Positions 45,989 through 55,835 of a stretch of DNA of 64,000 bases are shown one piece after another (position 1 is the stretch's first letter; each line of letters opens with the position of its first letter). The notes beneath the pieces were generated by a model. It did not search any database. It was not told where the DNA came from and worked only from the letters and a program-made list of their open reading frames with translations. The DNA lies in contig JAUSKC010000014.1 of NCBI GenBank assembly GCA_030647125.1, positions 1-64,000 on the forward strand, in the 5' to 3' direction. The position numbers were made by a program, and so were the translations under genes. The stretch is from Nanobdellota archaeon. Its GTDB lineage: Archaea > Nanobdellota > Nanobdellia > Pacearchaeales > GW2011-AR1.

Positions 45989-47137
45989 TTATTTATGGTC
46001 TAATAAGCTTTTATAAAGATTTAGTGTCCTCTTAGAAATTATATCCCAATTGTATTTCTTTGATTTTTCAATATTATTCTTAGAGATCTTTTTTCTTAAG
46101 TTTGTATTCTCAAGAAGTTCAATTATTCTTTTCTTGTACTTTTCATTTTCTCCGTAATCAATCAAAAACCCGTTTTCTGGTTCTGACATTTCGTAAGGGA
46201 CGCCATTTACTGGAGAGGCAACTATAGGAAGACCGGAAGCCATTGCTTCAAATAAAGTTAAAGGCAAACCTTCCCTATATGAAGGAAGAACAAAAACGTC
46301 GGCGGATTGGTACATGCTTGCAATTTCTTTCCTGTCACGCGTTTCGTTCATTAAGATAATTCTTTTCTCTTTTCCGATTAATTTTTTCACGGTCTCACGC
46401 ATTCCTTCGTCTGGGCCACGAATTACAAAAGTTACATCTTTCTTATCCTTTAATATCAATTTTGCTATTTCAACAAATTTGTCTGGGCCTTTTGTAACGT
46501 TCAACCTGCCAAAATAAAGGACTAATCTTCCATTAATTTTGTTTTTTCTTTTGAAATTGTTTGGACTTATTTTATTGAAAAAGATTTCTGCCATTCCATT
46601 AGGGATTACTTCTATTTTTTCTTTAGAACCGCCATACTTCTTTATGAAATCAATTTCCCAGGGGGTTATTGCAATTATTTTGTTTGTTAATTTTAAAGCA
46701 AGTCGTGAAAATATATTATAACTTATTAAGATTCCGAGACGGCCTGTAAAGGAACGATAAGCATCAGACCAAGGACAATGAGTTGTATGAACATGAGGAA
46801 TCTTTTTTATTTTAGCGGCAAATGCAGCCAAAACGAAATGAACATGGCCAAAAACATGTGAATGAATTATGTCAAAGTCATTTTTTAAAAGTTTATTAAA
46901 AACTGAAGGGAAAATAACAGCAAAATTTGCAATTTGAAGAAGATATTTGCAACGATGCACGTAAACGCCTTCAATAATTTCCTCAAGTACTGGAATATGG
47001 CCTTTTTTGTCCCAGTCGGACGTGAAGACGTGAACTTCATGGCCTTCTTTAACTTGCCTCTCGGCTAATTCGCGAACAACTTGACCTACTCCCCCAATTG
47101 TCGGAAAATACTCTGACGAAACGTGGGCGATTTTCAT
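45989..47137 (-). CDS. GT4 glycosyltransferase
   Basis: FPTIGGVGQVVRELAERQ; VLPSYREGLPLTLFEAMASGLPIV. Confidence 0.96.
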   Translation of the reverse strand: MKIAHVSSEYFPTIGGVGQVVRELAERQVKEGHEVHVFTSDWDKKGHIPVLEEIIEGVYVHRCKYLLQIANFAVIFPSVFNKLLKNDFDIIHSHVFGHVHFVLAAFAAKIKKIPHVHTTHCPWSDAYRSFTGRLGILISYNIFSRLALKLTNKIIAITPWEIDFIKKYGGSKEKIEVIPNGMAEIFFNKISPNNFKRKNKINGRLVLYFGRLNVTKGPDKFVEIAKLILKDKKDVTFVIRGPDEGMRETVKKLIGKEKRIILMNETRDRKEIASMYQSADVFVLPSYREGLPLTLFEAMASGLPIVASPVNGVPYEMSEPENGFLIDYGENEKYKKRIIELLENTNLRKKISKNNIEKSKKYNWDIISKRTLNLYKSLLDHK

Positions 47138-47168
47138 TTAATTAAGGGAAAATGGAAGTTTATATAGA

Positions 47169-48179
47169 TTATTTTAGTAAAGATAAATAACTTTTTATCA
47201 TCTTTTTTTCGTCAAAATTCTTTAGGGCTGCCTTTCTTGAATTATTCCCAAAGGTCTTATTATTTATGAGTTTATTCACAATTTCCAAATTAATTTCAGA
47301 CGTAACGACCCCGCAATTATTTTCTTCTACAAAATCAGAAAGGCCCATTAAATCCTCGCATATAATTGCGCAACCGGACGCCATTGCTTCAACTGCGCTT
47401 AAAGGCATATCGGGACGATCAGAATAAAGTAACGGCATAATCTTTCCTTGGGATGCAACTTTTGAAAGTTCTTTTTCAGACAAAGGCCTTGAAATTACTT
47501 TTACATTCTTAAGTTTTAATTTTAATATTTCTTCTGAAGATTTTTCGCTTCGACTGACAATTACTGCACTGAACTTTTTATTTTGCTTTAGGAAGGCCAA
47601 AATCTTATCTATTCCCCTCAAATTAAAGTCCTTTGGATTGTATGGTACACTAAGAATTACAAAATCGACATTTTTGTTTTTTGATGGCTTGAAAAGATCC
47701 AAATCAACTCCAGGATAAATTAGTTTTATTTTACTTGCCTCAAATTTAACTTCCATAAATTCTTTCATTTTTTCACTTTGGCAGATTATTATATCACAGT
47801 GTTTTAATGAAGAATAATTTTTATCATAGCCAGATATTATTGTAAAATATATTTTAAATTTCAATAACTTTAGATAGTTTAGAATAAAATCATGGTAAAA
47901 ATTATTTACTGTCCAAAACATAAGGATTTTATCATAGCCCTTAAGACGAAAGTAAATAAAATAAAAAGGCAGTAAAATTGACTGGATAATAAGGCGGAAA
48001 AATCTTATTGAAGTTACTCTTGGAACAACACTTACTTCAGAGTCATCAATTGGCTTAACATTTTGTATTGAAAGAACTTTAGAATCGGGAAGATTCTTTG
48101 ATAATTTTCTTACTGTTTTTGAAGCCAATTCTGTTGGGGAGTTATGCAAATCGGTGCCGAAAAATAACACTTTATTCAT
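47169..48179 (-). CDS. GT4 glycosyltransferase (start reassigned from 48239)
   Basis: MNKVLFFGTDLHNSPTELASKT; MPLSAVEAMASGCAIICED. Confidence 0.9.
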   Translation of the reverse strand: MNKVLFFGTDLHNSPTELASKTVRKLSKNLPDSKVLSIQNVKPIDDSEVSVVPRVTSIRFFRLIIQSILLPFYFIYFRLKGYDKILMFWTVNNFYHDFILNYLKLLKFKIYFTIISGYDKNYSSLKHCDIIICQSEKMKEFMEVKFEASKIKLIYPGVDLDLFKPSKNKNVDFVILSVPYNPKDFNLRGIDKILAFLKQNKKFSAVIVSRSEKSSEEILKLKLKNVKVISRPLSEKELSKVASQGKIMPLLYSDRPDMPLSAVEAMASGCAIICEDLMGLSDFVEENNCGVVTSEINLEIVNKLINNKTFGNNSRKAALKNFDEKKMIKSYLSLLK

Positions 48180-48251
48180 TACTTTCCTAAAAATCTTAGT
48201 TATTAAAACCTTATGGGATAAGCTTAAAAAAGTTGCCAAGCAACTTATTTT

Positions 48252-49121
48252 ATGGAAAACTCTCTTGAAAGATTATTTAGTAATTTTAATAAAAACAAAA
48301 TTGATTTTTGCATTTTAAGAAAATATCAGGAATTGCCAAAGAAGACAATAGGAGATGTCGACATTCTTATCAATAAAGAAGATTTTACAGAGGCCTTAAA
48401 AATTGTAAACAAAGAAGATTTTGTTTTTTATCCTTATACCGAACCGCATTATTTCTTCTTTAAACATGATATTGAACTTGGATTGATTACTCTTGATATA
48501 ACAAAAGGGAAGATGCTGTCAAAAGAGAAATTAAGGAATTTTTACATCCCAAAAGATGGACAAGACATAAGAATAAAGAAAGGAATATTACAAAAGTTAA
48601 GAACAAATTTAAGACGAAAGCTACATTATTTGTTTAACGGGAAGTTAATTTGTTTTATAGGACCTGATGGAAGTGGAAAAAGTACTTATGCGCGAAAAGT
48701 TTTACATGAATTAGAAAGTTACCCTTTGAAAAAGGAACTTATTTATTTTGGAACAAGAAGTAATAGTAAAATTATTCGCGTATTTGATTTAATATATAAA
48801 ATCTGTAAAGTTTACTTAAATAAATTCTTAGGTAGAATAACTTTAACTGACAGGTATATCTATTTAACATTTAGAAAAAGACCATTCTTAAATAATTTAA
48901 TAAGAATTTTGGTGCCAAAACCTAACAAAATTTATCTGCTTGAAGCAAAACCAGAAACAATAAGAAAAAGAAAAAAGGAATTAAGTGTTGAAGAGATAAA
49001 AGAATTATATGAACACTATTCCAAGATTAATAGAGTTATTAAGGTAAATAATGAAGACAAATTAGACAAGAATATTAATGGAATAGTTAATGAAATACTA
49101 TTGCTATATAATAAAGAATAA
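48252..49121 (+). CDS. Nucleotidyltransferase-like domain fused to P-loop (thymidylate-kinase-like) domain
   Basis: KKTIGDVDILINKEDF; FIGPDGSGKSTYARKV; LTDRYIY. Confidence 0.8.
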   Translation: MENSLERLFSNFNKNKIDFCILRKYQELPKKTIGDVDILINKEDFTEALKIVNKEDFVFYPYTEPHYFFFKHDIELGLITLDITKGKMLSKEKLRNFYIPKDGQDIRIKKGILQKLRTNLRRKLHYLFNGKLICFIGPDGSGKSTYARKVLHELESYPLKKELIYFGTRSNSKIIRVFDLIYKICKVYLNKFLGRITLTDRYIYLTFRKRPFLNNLIRILVPKPNKIYLLEAKPETIRKRKKELSVEEIKELYEHYSKINRVIKVNNEDKLDKNINGIVNEILLLYNKE

Positions 49122-49147
49122 AAAGTTTAATTTTAAAAGAATATCAT

Positions 49148-49219
49148 GCTGCTGTAGTTTAATTAAAACACTTGCTTAGTTTGCAAGAGATGTTGGTGAA
49201 AACCCTTCCGGTGGCTCCA
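49148..49219 (+). ncRNA. Noncanonical tRNA-like RNA (AGT anticodon position, CCA encoded)
   Basis: GCTGCTG-TA-GTTT-AATTA-AAAC-A-CTTGC-TTAGTTT-GCAAG-AGAT-GTTGG-TGAAAAC-CCTTC-CGGTGGC-T-CCA: standard 72-nt class-I geometry, U8, A14, A21, A26, U33, T54, A58 kept; G18G19 and T55C56 absent. Confidence 0.65.
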
Positions 49220-49239
49220 ATACAAACATTAAAATCCAA

Positions 49240-49893
49240 ATGAAAGATATAAACGCAACGATAATAATAACTTTGAAAGGTAAGAGTGAGGATGAACTTT
49301 ACAAAGCAGTCGAATATTCTAGAAGAAAGAATATACAAAAAGCGATAAGAAGTGGGATAACTTACGAGCAAAAGCACAATACAGAAATTCTAAAGAAATG
49401 TTACGAGATAAATTCCAAAGTTTTGATTGAAGGTGGAACGCACCCTAAGAAATATGAGGAGTGGTTGAAATTTATTGAGCCGGACAAAAATCCTTTTTTT
49501 GTCGTTAAATTTAAAGATAAAATTATAGGATGCTTTGCCATAAAAGAGATAACGCGCAAGTTTTACGGAGAGGATTCTGATGAAAGGGGAATAAGGCCGA
49601 CAATTTTTGCAAATGAAAAAGAATACAACGATTACAGGCCAAATGATTTAATGTATTGGGCAACGATACTTTATGGATTGAAGAATAATTACAATTTTGT
49701 TGATCTTGGTGGATGGCAAATAAACCCTCGCGGACATCTTGTTGGAGTAAACAGCTTCAAGGAAAAATGGGGTGGAGAAGTTTTTTATTATTATTCTGAC
49801 TATCCAATTTTAAGAGCATTAGGGAGAAAATTAATAAGAAAATCAAATTTGTTATGGAAGTTGAATGCTAAAGTTAAGAAGAAAGTTAATTAA
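49240..49893 (+). CDS. FemAB-like (aminoacyl-tRNA-dependent / GNAT-fold) transferase, short form
   Basis: YSRRKNIQKAIRSGITYEQ; DLGGWQINPRGHLVGVNSFKEKWGGEV. Confidence 0.8.
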   Translation: MKDINATIIITLKGKSEDELYKAVEYSRRKNIQKAIRSGITYEQKHNTEILKKCYEINSKVLIEGGTHPKKYEEWLKFIEPDKNPFFVVKFKDKIIGCFAIKEITRKFYGEDSDERGIRPTIFANEKEYNDYRPNDLMYWATILYGLKNNYNFVDLGGWQINPRGHLVGVNSFKEKWGGEVFYYYSDYPILRALGRKLIRKSNLLWKLNAKVKKKVN

Positions 49894-50923
49894 GATTTCT
49901 TATATGTGAGTGAATGTTAGAAACTACTTCTTGTGCACTTATTTCATTCATGCATCTTGAAACTTCAGAGAGTGAATAGTCATGATATAAACATGCGGAT
50001 TTGTCTTTTCCTCCAGCCAAATAAAAAGGCATGCCTCCAAATCTTCTTTGCGCATCTTCAGTAGTTGAATAACCAACCGCTCCGCAAACAATTTCTAAAG
50101 GACAAACCCCTAAACGATTAGTATGAGTAATAAAACGATTACCATCATAAATTGTGACCTTTGGATGAGTTGCACCAAGAAGCCATAAGATCTTATTTTT
50201 ATTTGAATTAACTCTTTCTATTTGGTAGTCGGGTGTTCCTTGTAGGGCTGCATTAGCTAAATGTGTTGTACCCGTATCAGCACCAGCAATTTCATCTACA
50301 GCATAAAGTATAGAGGCTGTTTCTCTTAAAGGAGTTTTATCTGAAAGATAAACTGCAGGGAAATCTTTTACATCTGCAAATGGTAAAAACAAAGGTGTAG
50401 CAAATTCAGAGACCCCTTTCACAATTCCTTCAATTGTCTTTCTTGGTAAATTCCTATTTTTTGTTGTTGCAAATAAAGGCAATGCAACTACAGGTTTATC
50501 AGGAGAAATTGATTTTAGATAATCTCTTGCTTTAACAATTTCATTTTCTGTTAAAGAGATTTTAACATCATCTCTGGAGGAACATTTAATTGGCAGATGA
50601 TAATCAAAATGAAGGGTGTAACTCATCCATTCACTAAGAGCAGCCATTTCAGATTTTTCTTTTTTTGAAAATTCCCTATGTAATGGTTTAGATTCTGGAT
50701 GAAAATTCCAGTATTTAGAAGTATCAAAGACCTTAATAGAACCTGCGCCATTTAAATCATCATGATTAATTAATTCAATATTAAGATTATCAAGTAAAGA
50801 AAACATGAATGGTTTTGCTGCAATTACAGGTTCCATATCAATCTCTCTTAAACGAGGGACTAAAGAAGTCATTAATACAGTATCTCCTAATGCGCCCGTT
50901 GACTTTAATATTACTCTTTCCAT
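49886..50923 (-). CDS. GT9 (heptosyltransferase-like) (start reassigned from 51007)
   Basis: ILKSTGALGDTVLMTSLVPRL; AGADTGTTHLANAALQ. Confidence 0.88.
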   Translation of the reverse strand: MERVILKSTGALGDTVLMTSLVPRLREIDMEPVIAAKPFMFSLLDNLNIELINHDDLNGAGSIKVFDTSKYWNFHPESKPLHREFSKKEKSEMAALSEWMSYTLHFDYHLPIKCSSRDDVKISLTENEIVKARDYLKSISPDKPVVALPLFATTKNRNLPRKTIEGIVKGVSEFATPLFLPFADVKDFPAVYLSDKTPLRETASILYAVDEIAGADTGTTHLANAALQGTPDYQIERVNSNKNKILWLLGATHPKVTIYDGNRFITHTNRLGVCPLEIVCGAVGYSTTEDAQRRFGGMPFYLAGGKDKSACLYHDYSLSEVSRCMNEISAQEVVSNIHSHIRNLN

Positions 50924-50997
50924 AAAAAAGAATAAAAATATTATTATATAAATATTTATATGCAAAAAGTTAAAAATGGGAAACATTAAATAAGTAA

Positions 50998-51960
50998 ATG
51001 AAACCAAAGAAGATATTAGTAATAAAGAACGACCATATAGGAGATATGATTCTTACAACAGGAGTTTTTAGAGAGTTAAAGAAAGAATATCCCAAAGCTA
51101 AGATAACTGTTGTAGCTTCTAATGCAAATAAAATAATGGTTGAAAACAATCCGTATGTTGATGAAGTAATAGTCTCTGACCATGGCAAAAAGTTTCTCAA
51201 TAACTGGAAGAAATATCCTGAACTAAAAAAGAAAATAAAAGACGAGAAATTTGATATTGCTATTGACTTGCGGGGGGACTTTTTGAACATATTTTTCTTA
51301 ATGTATTTAACTGGAATAAAAAAAAGAATTGGATTCTATAAAAGCAACTGGTCAAAGATGCTCTTGAATTTTGGGAAAAAAAGGGATATAGAAAAACATG
51401 AAATAAAAAATATGTTTGATATTGTGAATGAAGGGCTTGGGATAAAAAGGAAGAACATAAAACCAGAAATTTTCGTCAGTGAGAAAGACAAAAAAGAATT
51501 GGCGGATTATATTGAAAAGAATAAGTTAGATAAATTTGTATGTGTCTGCCCTGATGCAAGCCATCCACTTCGGCTTTTGCCTTTGGAAGAATTTGACAAA
51601 ATTATAAAATATATAAAAGAAAATTATCCACAATACAAAATATTAGTAATTGGAGTAAGTGACAGAGTTGACAAGCTTGTGCAAGACAATCCAGGAACAA
51701 TATCATTAAAATTTGCAAATCTTAAAATGCTTTATTTGTTATTCCAAAAGAGTGCAGTTGTATTCAGTTTAGACACTGGGACTACACCATTGTCATGGGC
51801 GGGAAATTCTAATTTAATAAATATCTTGCTAAAATTTAGTGTTTCTTATAGAGAGCATTTAAAACCATTGGGCAAAAATGCGATTGTTGTCTGGGAAAAA
51901 GACGAACCGCTTAAAGCAGAAGACATAATTAAAGAATTGCCAAGATTTTTGCAAAAGTAA
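50998..51960 (+). CDS. GT9 (heptosyltransferase-like)
   Basis: ILVIKNDHIGDMILTTGVFRELKKEYP; FSLDTGTTPLSWAG. Confidence 0.92.
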   Translation: MKPKKILVIKNDHIGDMILTTGVFRELKKEYPKAKITVVASNANKIMVENNPYVDEVIVSDHGKKFLNNWKKYPELKKKIKDEKFDIAIDLRGDFLNIFFLMYLTGIKKRIGFYKSNWSKMLLNFGKKRDIEKHEIKNMFDIVNEGLGIKRKNIKPEIFVSEKDKKELADYIEKNKLDKFVCVCPDASHPLRLLPLEEFDKIIKYIKENYPQYKILVIGVSDRVDKLVQDNPGTISLKFANLKMLYLLFQKSAVVFSLDTGTTPLSWAGNSNLINILLKFSVSYREHLKPLGKNAIVVWEKDEPLKAEDIIKELPRFLQK

Positions 51961-52002
51961 TATCACAGAAAACTTAATAAATAGCTTCTATAAACCTCTT
52001 TT

Positions 52003-52395
52003 ATGGAAATGCCTTTATCAGAGCTAATTGACAAGTTAAGTATTGTAAAACTTAAAATAGAAAGAGTAGGCGAACCACAATTGCAAAAAGAGTATGAAGC
52101 ATATTTAAAAGCAATTGAAGAATTTGAAAAAAAAGGAGTAATAATAAAAAAGATTTGGGTGGAAGAATTGTATAGTATAAACAAGCAATGTTGGGATTTA
52201 GAGTGGGATGCACGAAAGATAACAGCTTCGGCAAACATATGGGAAGAAGCAGAAAAATTTGGCTTGGCAGAACTTGGAAGAAGGGCCTTAATAATAGGGG
52301 ACTTAATGAAAAAAAGAGCGGATGTTAAAAGTGAAATTGCACGCGAAAGTAAAATTGGTTTTGAAGATAAAAAAATAAATCACGTTGGAAATTAA
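52003..52395 (+). CDS. Small helical glycan-locus protein (DUF6165-like), paralogue of 57727-58095
   Basis: MPLSELIDKLSIVKLKIERV; INKQCWDLEWDAR; similar to 57727 ORF. Confidence 0.65.
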   Translation: MEMPLSELIDKLSIVKLKIERVGEPQLQKEYEAYLKAIEEFEKKGVIIKKIWVEELYSINKQCWDLEWDARKITASANIWEEAEKFGLAELGRRALIIGDLMKKRADVKSEIARESKIGFEDKKINHVGN

Positions 52396-52401
52396 AATTA
52401 A

Positions 52402-54768
52402 CTAAATTTCTTTTGTTTTTATTTCTCCGTGCTCAAAATAAACTACTTCTGGATAAGGTAAAGGGAAGATAAATCTTCCTCCTTGAATTAAAAATTCTTT
52501 TTCACGTTCAATAAATCCTGATTTGAAATGCCAAGGTAAAACAAGATAATAATGGGGATGGGCTTTTCGCGAGTCCTCCTCTGAAATTATAGGTATATCA
52601 GTTCCGGGAGTTTTTTTACCCCATTTAAACTCATTTCTTTCTGCTGCTGCCTCACAAATGTTTTTATCAATTCCTAGATATTGAATTAAGACATTTCCTT
52701 TGGTTGAAGCGCCGTATAAATGAATTTTCTTATGATTAAGTTTTTCTGTTATCAAGAAATCTTTTAATTTTATTTTTATAACTTCTACACGTTTTACAAA
52801 TTCTGAATATGGCTTACGGGTATGAAGTTCTAGACCTTTTTCATAATCCCTTACTTTTTGCACGTTAGTATTAACAGCCCTATTGTTTGAATTATGACAA
52901 ATATAAAGACGAAAACTTCCCCCATTGACATCATTAAAGGCAATATCAAAAACCTTTAATCCAACTTTAGAAAGCATCCATTCAATTTGCTTTAAAGCAT
53001 AATATTCTAAATGTTCTTGACAAATTGTATCAAAAGAATTTATTTCAAGCATTTGAGGCATATAACTTTGTTCAGAAATCCAAATTCCATCTTGGTGTAA
53101 AACTTCCTTAACTTGTTTAACAAATTCCAAAGGTTCATCAAGATCATAAAACATTGCTATTGAAGTAACAATCTTTGCTTTCCTATTTGGATGAATTGAT
53201 TTAAATTTATCAGAACTAAAGAAATCAACTACTAATTTTATATCTTCGGGATAGTAATTCAAGTATTTTTTGCTTGTAGGGTCTATTCCAACTTTCTGGA
53301 GCTTTGGGTTTTTATACGCCTTAAGCAAAACACCGTCGCTGCTTCCAATATCAAGGGCTACATCTCCTTCATTTATTTCAACAAGTTTTTCGGCGGTGCC
53401 GGCTAGCTCAGTTAAATGATTTACCATTGAATTATTTAAACCAGAACGATAACCATAAGTATCTCCATACATTTCTTTTAAGTCAGCCGTATGTTTCAAT
53501 TGAACCAATCCGCATGCTAGCGGATCTTCAGAATCATCACACTTTATCAATTCTAATGGAACTTTCATGGGCTCTTCTTCAATTACAGAAGGAAATCTGC
53601 CAGACAAATACTGATTTCCTAAATTCATAAGAGAAATCAAATTTCTGTTTCCACATATGCGGCATTTATCTATAGTTCTTATTTTGAACGACTCTTCATT
53701 AAATCCTTTTTGTTTTAAATATAACTCCCTTTCACCTAACATTAAATCATGCTCAGCCATTATTCTTACTAATTCTTTGAATCTAACTTTTGCTTCCCAA
53801 CCCAATTCATGTTTTATCTTTGAAGGATCAGCCAATAAAATATCAACTTCTGCTGGACGGAAGTAAAGAGGATTTATGTCGATGACAACATTTCCTTTTT
53901 CATCAAAATATTTTTCATTTATGCCAGACATTCCATTGGATTTTATATTCAATCCAAGAACTCGTGCTGTCTCTTCCAAAAATTCCCTTACAGTATGTTT
54001 TTCTCCAGTTCCTACAACATAATCGGACGGGTTTTCTTGCTGAAGCATTAACCACATTGCCTCAACATATTCTTTTGCATAACCCCAATCCCTTTCTGCA
54101 TCTAGATTTCCTAAAGATAGCTTTTTCTGCAGACCTAATTTAATTCTTGCAAGAGAAATAGTTATTTTTCTTGTAACAAATGACTCGCCGCGCCTTTCTG
54201 ACTCATGGTTAAATAAAATTCCATTGCAAGCAAAGATTCCGTATGCCTCTCGCGCTCCAATTGTTTCCCAGTAAGCAAAAATCTTTGCACGCGCGTACGG
54301 ACTTCTAGGATAAAAAGGAGTTTTTTCATTTTGAGGGGTCTCAACAACTTTTCCAAACATCTCGGAAGAACTTGCTTGATAAAATCTTGCTTTGGGGCAG
54401 AATTTTCTCATTGCTTCCAAAATTCTTAAAGTTCCGAGAGCAACAATGTTTGAAGTACTTTCTGGGATATCAAAACTAATTCTAACATGGCTTTGAGCTC
54501 CAAGATTATAAATTTCATCAGGTTGAACGCTGCGTATAATTTCTTCAATTGATGAAGAGTCAGTCAAGTCGCCATAATGTAAATAGAAATTTTTTTTAGG
54601 AGTGTCTGAAGTATAAGTTCCTTCTTCTTGGATATGAATTATTCTTTCTCTATTAAAAGTGCTTGTTCTTCTTATTACGCCGTGAACTTCATAGCCCTTC
54701 GATAATAAAAAGTCCGCCAAATAAGAACCATCCTGTCCAGTAATCCCAGTAATTATTGCCCTTTTCAT
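52402..54768 (-). CDS. gmd: Fusion: GDP-mannose 4,6-dehydratase + sugar C-methyltransferase
   Basis: [81 protein letters not shown]. Confidence 0.93.
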   Translation of the reverse strand: MKRAIITGITGQDGSYLADFLLSKGYEVHGVIRRTSTFNRERIIHIQEEGTYTSDTPKKNFYLHYGDLTDSSSIEEIIRSVQPDEIYNLGAQSHVRISFDIPESTSNIVALGTLRILEAMRKFCPKARFYQASSSEMFGKVVETPQNEKTPFYPRSPYARAKIFAYWETIGAREAYGIFACNGILFNHESERRGESFVTRKITISLARIKLGLQKKLSLGNLDAERDWGYAKEYVEAMWLMLQQENPSDYVVGTGEKHTVREFLEETARVLGLNIKSNGMSGINEKYFDEKGNVVIDINPLYFRPAEVDILLADPSKIKHELGWEAKVRFKELVRIMAEHDLMLGERELYLKQKGFNEESFKIRTIDKCRICGNRNLISLMNLGNQYLSGRFPSVIEEEPMKVPLELIKCDDSEDPLACGLVQLKHTADLKEMYGDTYGYRSGLNNSMVNHLTELAGTAEKLVEINEGDVALDIGSSDGVLLKAYKNPKLQKVGIDPTSKKYLNYYPEDIKLVVDFFSSDKFKSIHPNRKAKIVTSIAMFYDLDEPLEFVKQVKEVLHQDGIWISEQSYMPQMLEINSFDTICQEHLEYYALKQIEWMLSKVGLKVFDIAFNDVNGGSFRLYICHNSNNRAVNTNVQKVRDYEKGLELHTRKPYSEFVKRVEVIKIKLKDFLITEKLNHKKIHLYGASTKGNVLIQYLGIDKNICEAAAERNEFKWGKKTPGTDIPIISEEDSRKAHPHYYLVLPWHFKSGFIEREKEFLIQGGRFIFPLPYPEVVYFEHGEIKTKEI

Positions 54769-54819
54769 AAAAATCCTTCGTAAAAAATAGTTTATAAAAA
54801 TATATGTAAAATTTGGTAA

Positions 54820-55791
54820 TTAATTATCCCTAGATACATAAGGTAATTCTCTTTCAATATCAAAACCTTGGTGAGCAAGATAGAGTGCTAGGGTTGCTTC
54901 CCCATCAGGTACAAAGAAATTTGTACTTCCTTTTGGAGGGGATTTTAATCTTAATGAATCTAATTCTCTTGAACCTCTTGTAGTATACTGAGGAAATGAA
55001 AAACCATCTTGATTGTTTCTTAAAAAAGCAGGCAGATTATCTATATTTACCGCACCAATAATGTTGTGTTCTTCTACCCCTTCTCCTTTCATTCTTCTTT
55101 CAATTTCATCATAAGTTATTCCCAATTTAGTATGGAATGAAATAACAGGATGATAAGTTTGTAAACTTCTAACTAAACCCATAACCTTCACAGAATCTAT
55201 CTCTCCTTCTTTAACGAGCAACTCTTCATAGACCTCTTTTCTCATTTCTCCAAAGAAATCTACTTTTCCGTCTTTTGGAATGTCTGCGCTTCCAGCAATA
55301 ACGTGCCAGCAATTTGGATAATGAAAAGTTTTTTCTCCTCTAAGACCAAAAACAATTTTTCCATCAGCTGTTTCAACTGCAGAATTTAATCCAAACATAC
55401 TTGAGAAAAAAGCATAAGGATCATTAAATCTTTCAATTCCTCTTTGAACAAGTTTTTCTCTATAATCTGGATCTTTACTCGCCTGAATATTTGTCCCGTG
55501 AAACTCTCTAAAACTTGTTACACCAATAACTAATTCTAATTTCCCATTTCCATTCGAAACATATTGATTAAGGCCCAGTTTTGGACGAGATTGAGGAATA
55601 CCTTTTCCTTTAGCAGTAAGTTCATTAACTAATTCAGACCAAGTTTGTTCTATGTGGGAATCTAAGTCCCAATCTGCAATTGTTCTTTTCATAGTTGGCG
55701 CACCTTCAGTGATTAAGACTTCTTCTTCAGAATACATTTTACTAGGGAAAGATGAAGGATCAACTATCCGAAAATTTTGAGTTTTGTACAT
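54820..55791 (-). CDS. Nudix-like hydrolase
   Basis: GSADIPKDGKVDFFGEMRKEVYEELLV Nudix-box-like. Confidence 0.65.
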   Translation of the reverse strand: MYKTQNFRIVDPSSFPSKMYSEEEVLITEGAPTMKRTIADWDLDSHIEQTWSELVNELTAKGKGIPQSRPKLGLNQYVSNGNGKLELVIGVTSFREFHGTNIQASKDPDYREKLVQRGIERFNDPYAFFSSMFGLNSAVETADGKIVFGLRGEKTFHYPNCWHVIAGSADIPKDGKVDFFGEMRKEVYEELLVKEGEIDSVKVMGLVRSLQTYHPVISFHTKLGITYDEIERRMKGEGVEEHNIIGAVNIDNLPAFLRNNQDGFSFPQYTTRGSRELDSLRLKSPPKGSTNFFVPDGEATLALYLAHQGFDIERELPYVSRDN

Positions 55792-55835
55792 GAATTCAGA
55801 ATAAATAAGTGATTTAAAAAGATTGTTGTTTTAAA

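Noticed and set aside
49148-49219. Ordinary tRNA-Thr(AGT)
   Set aside because: Lacks D-loop GG and T-loop TTC, has two T-stem mismatches, A34 and T37; treated as tRNA-like instead.
49180-49240. N-terminal extension of the FemAB-like ORF through the tRNA-like 3' half
   Set aside because: Frame is open for only about 20 codons, closed by TAG at 49177-49179, with no ATG; RNA structure explains the segment better.
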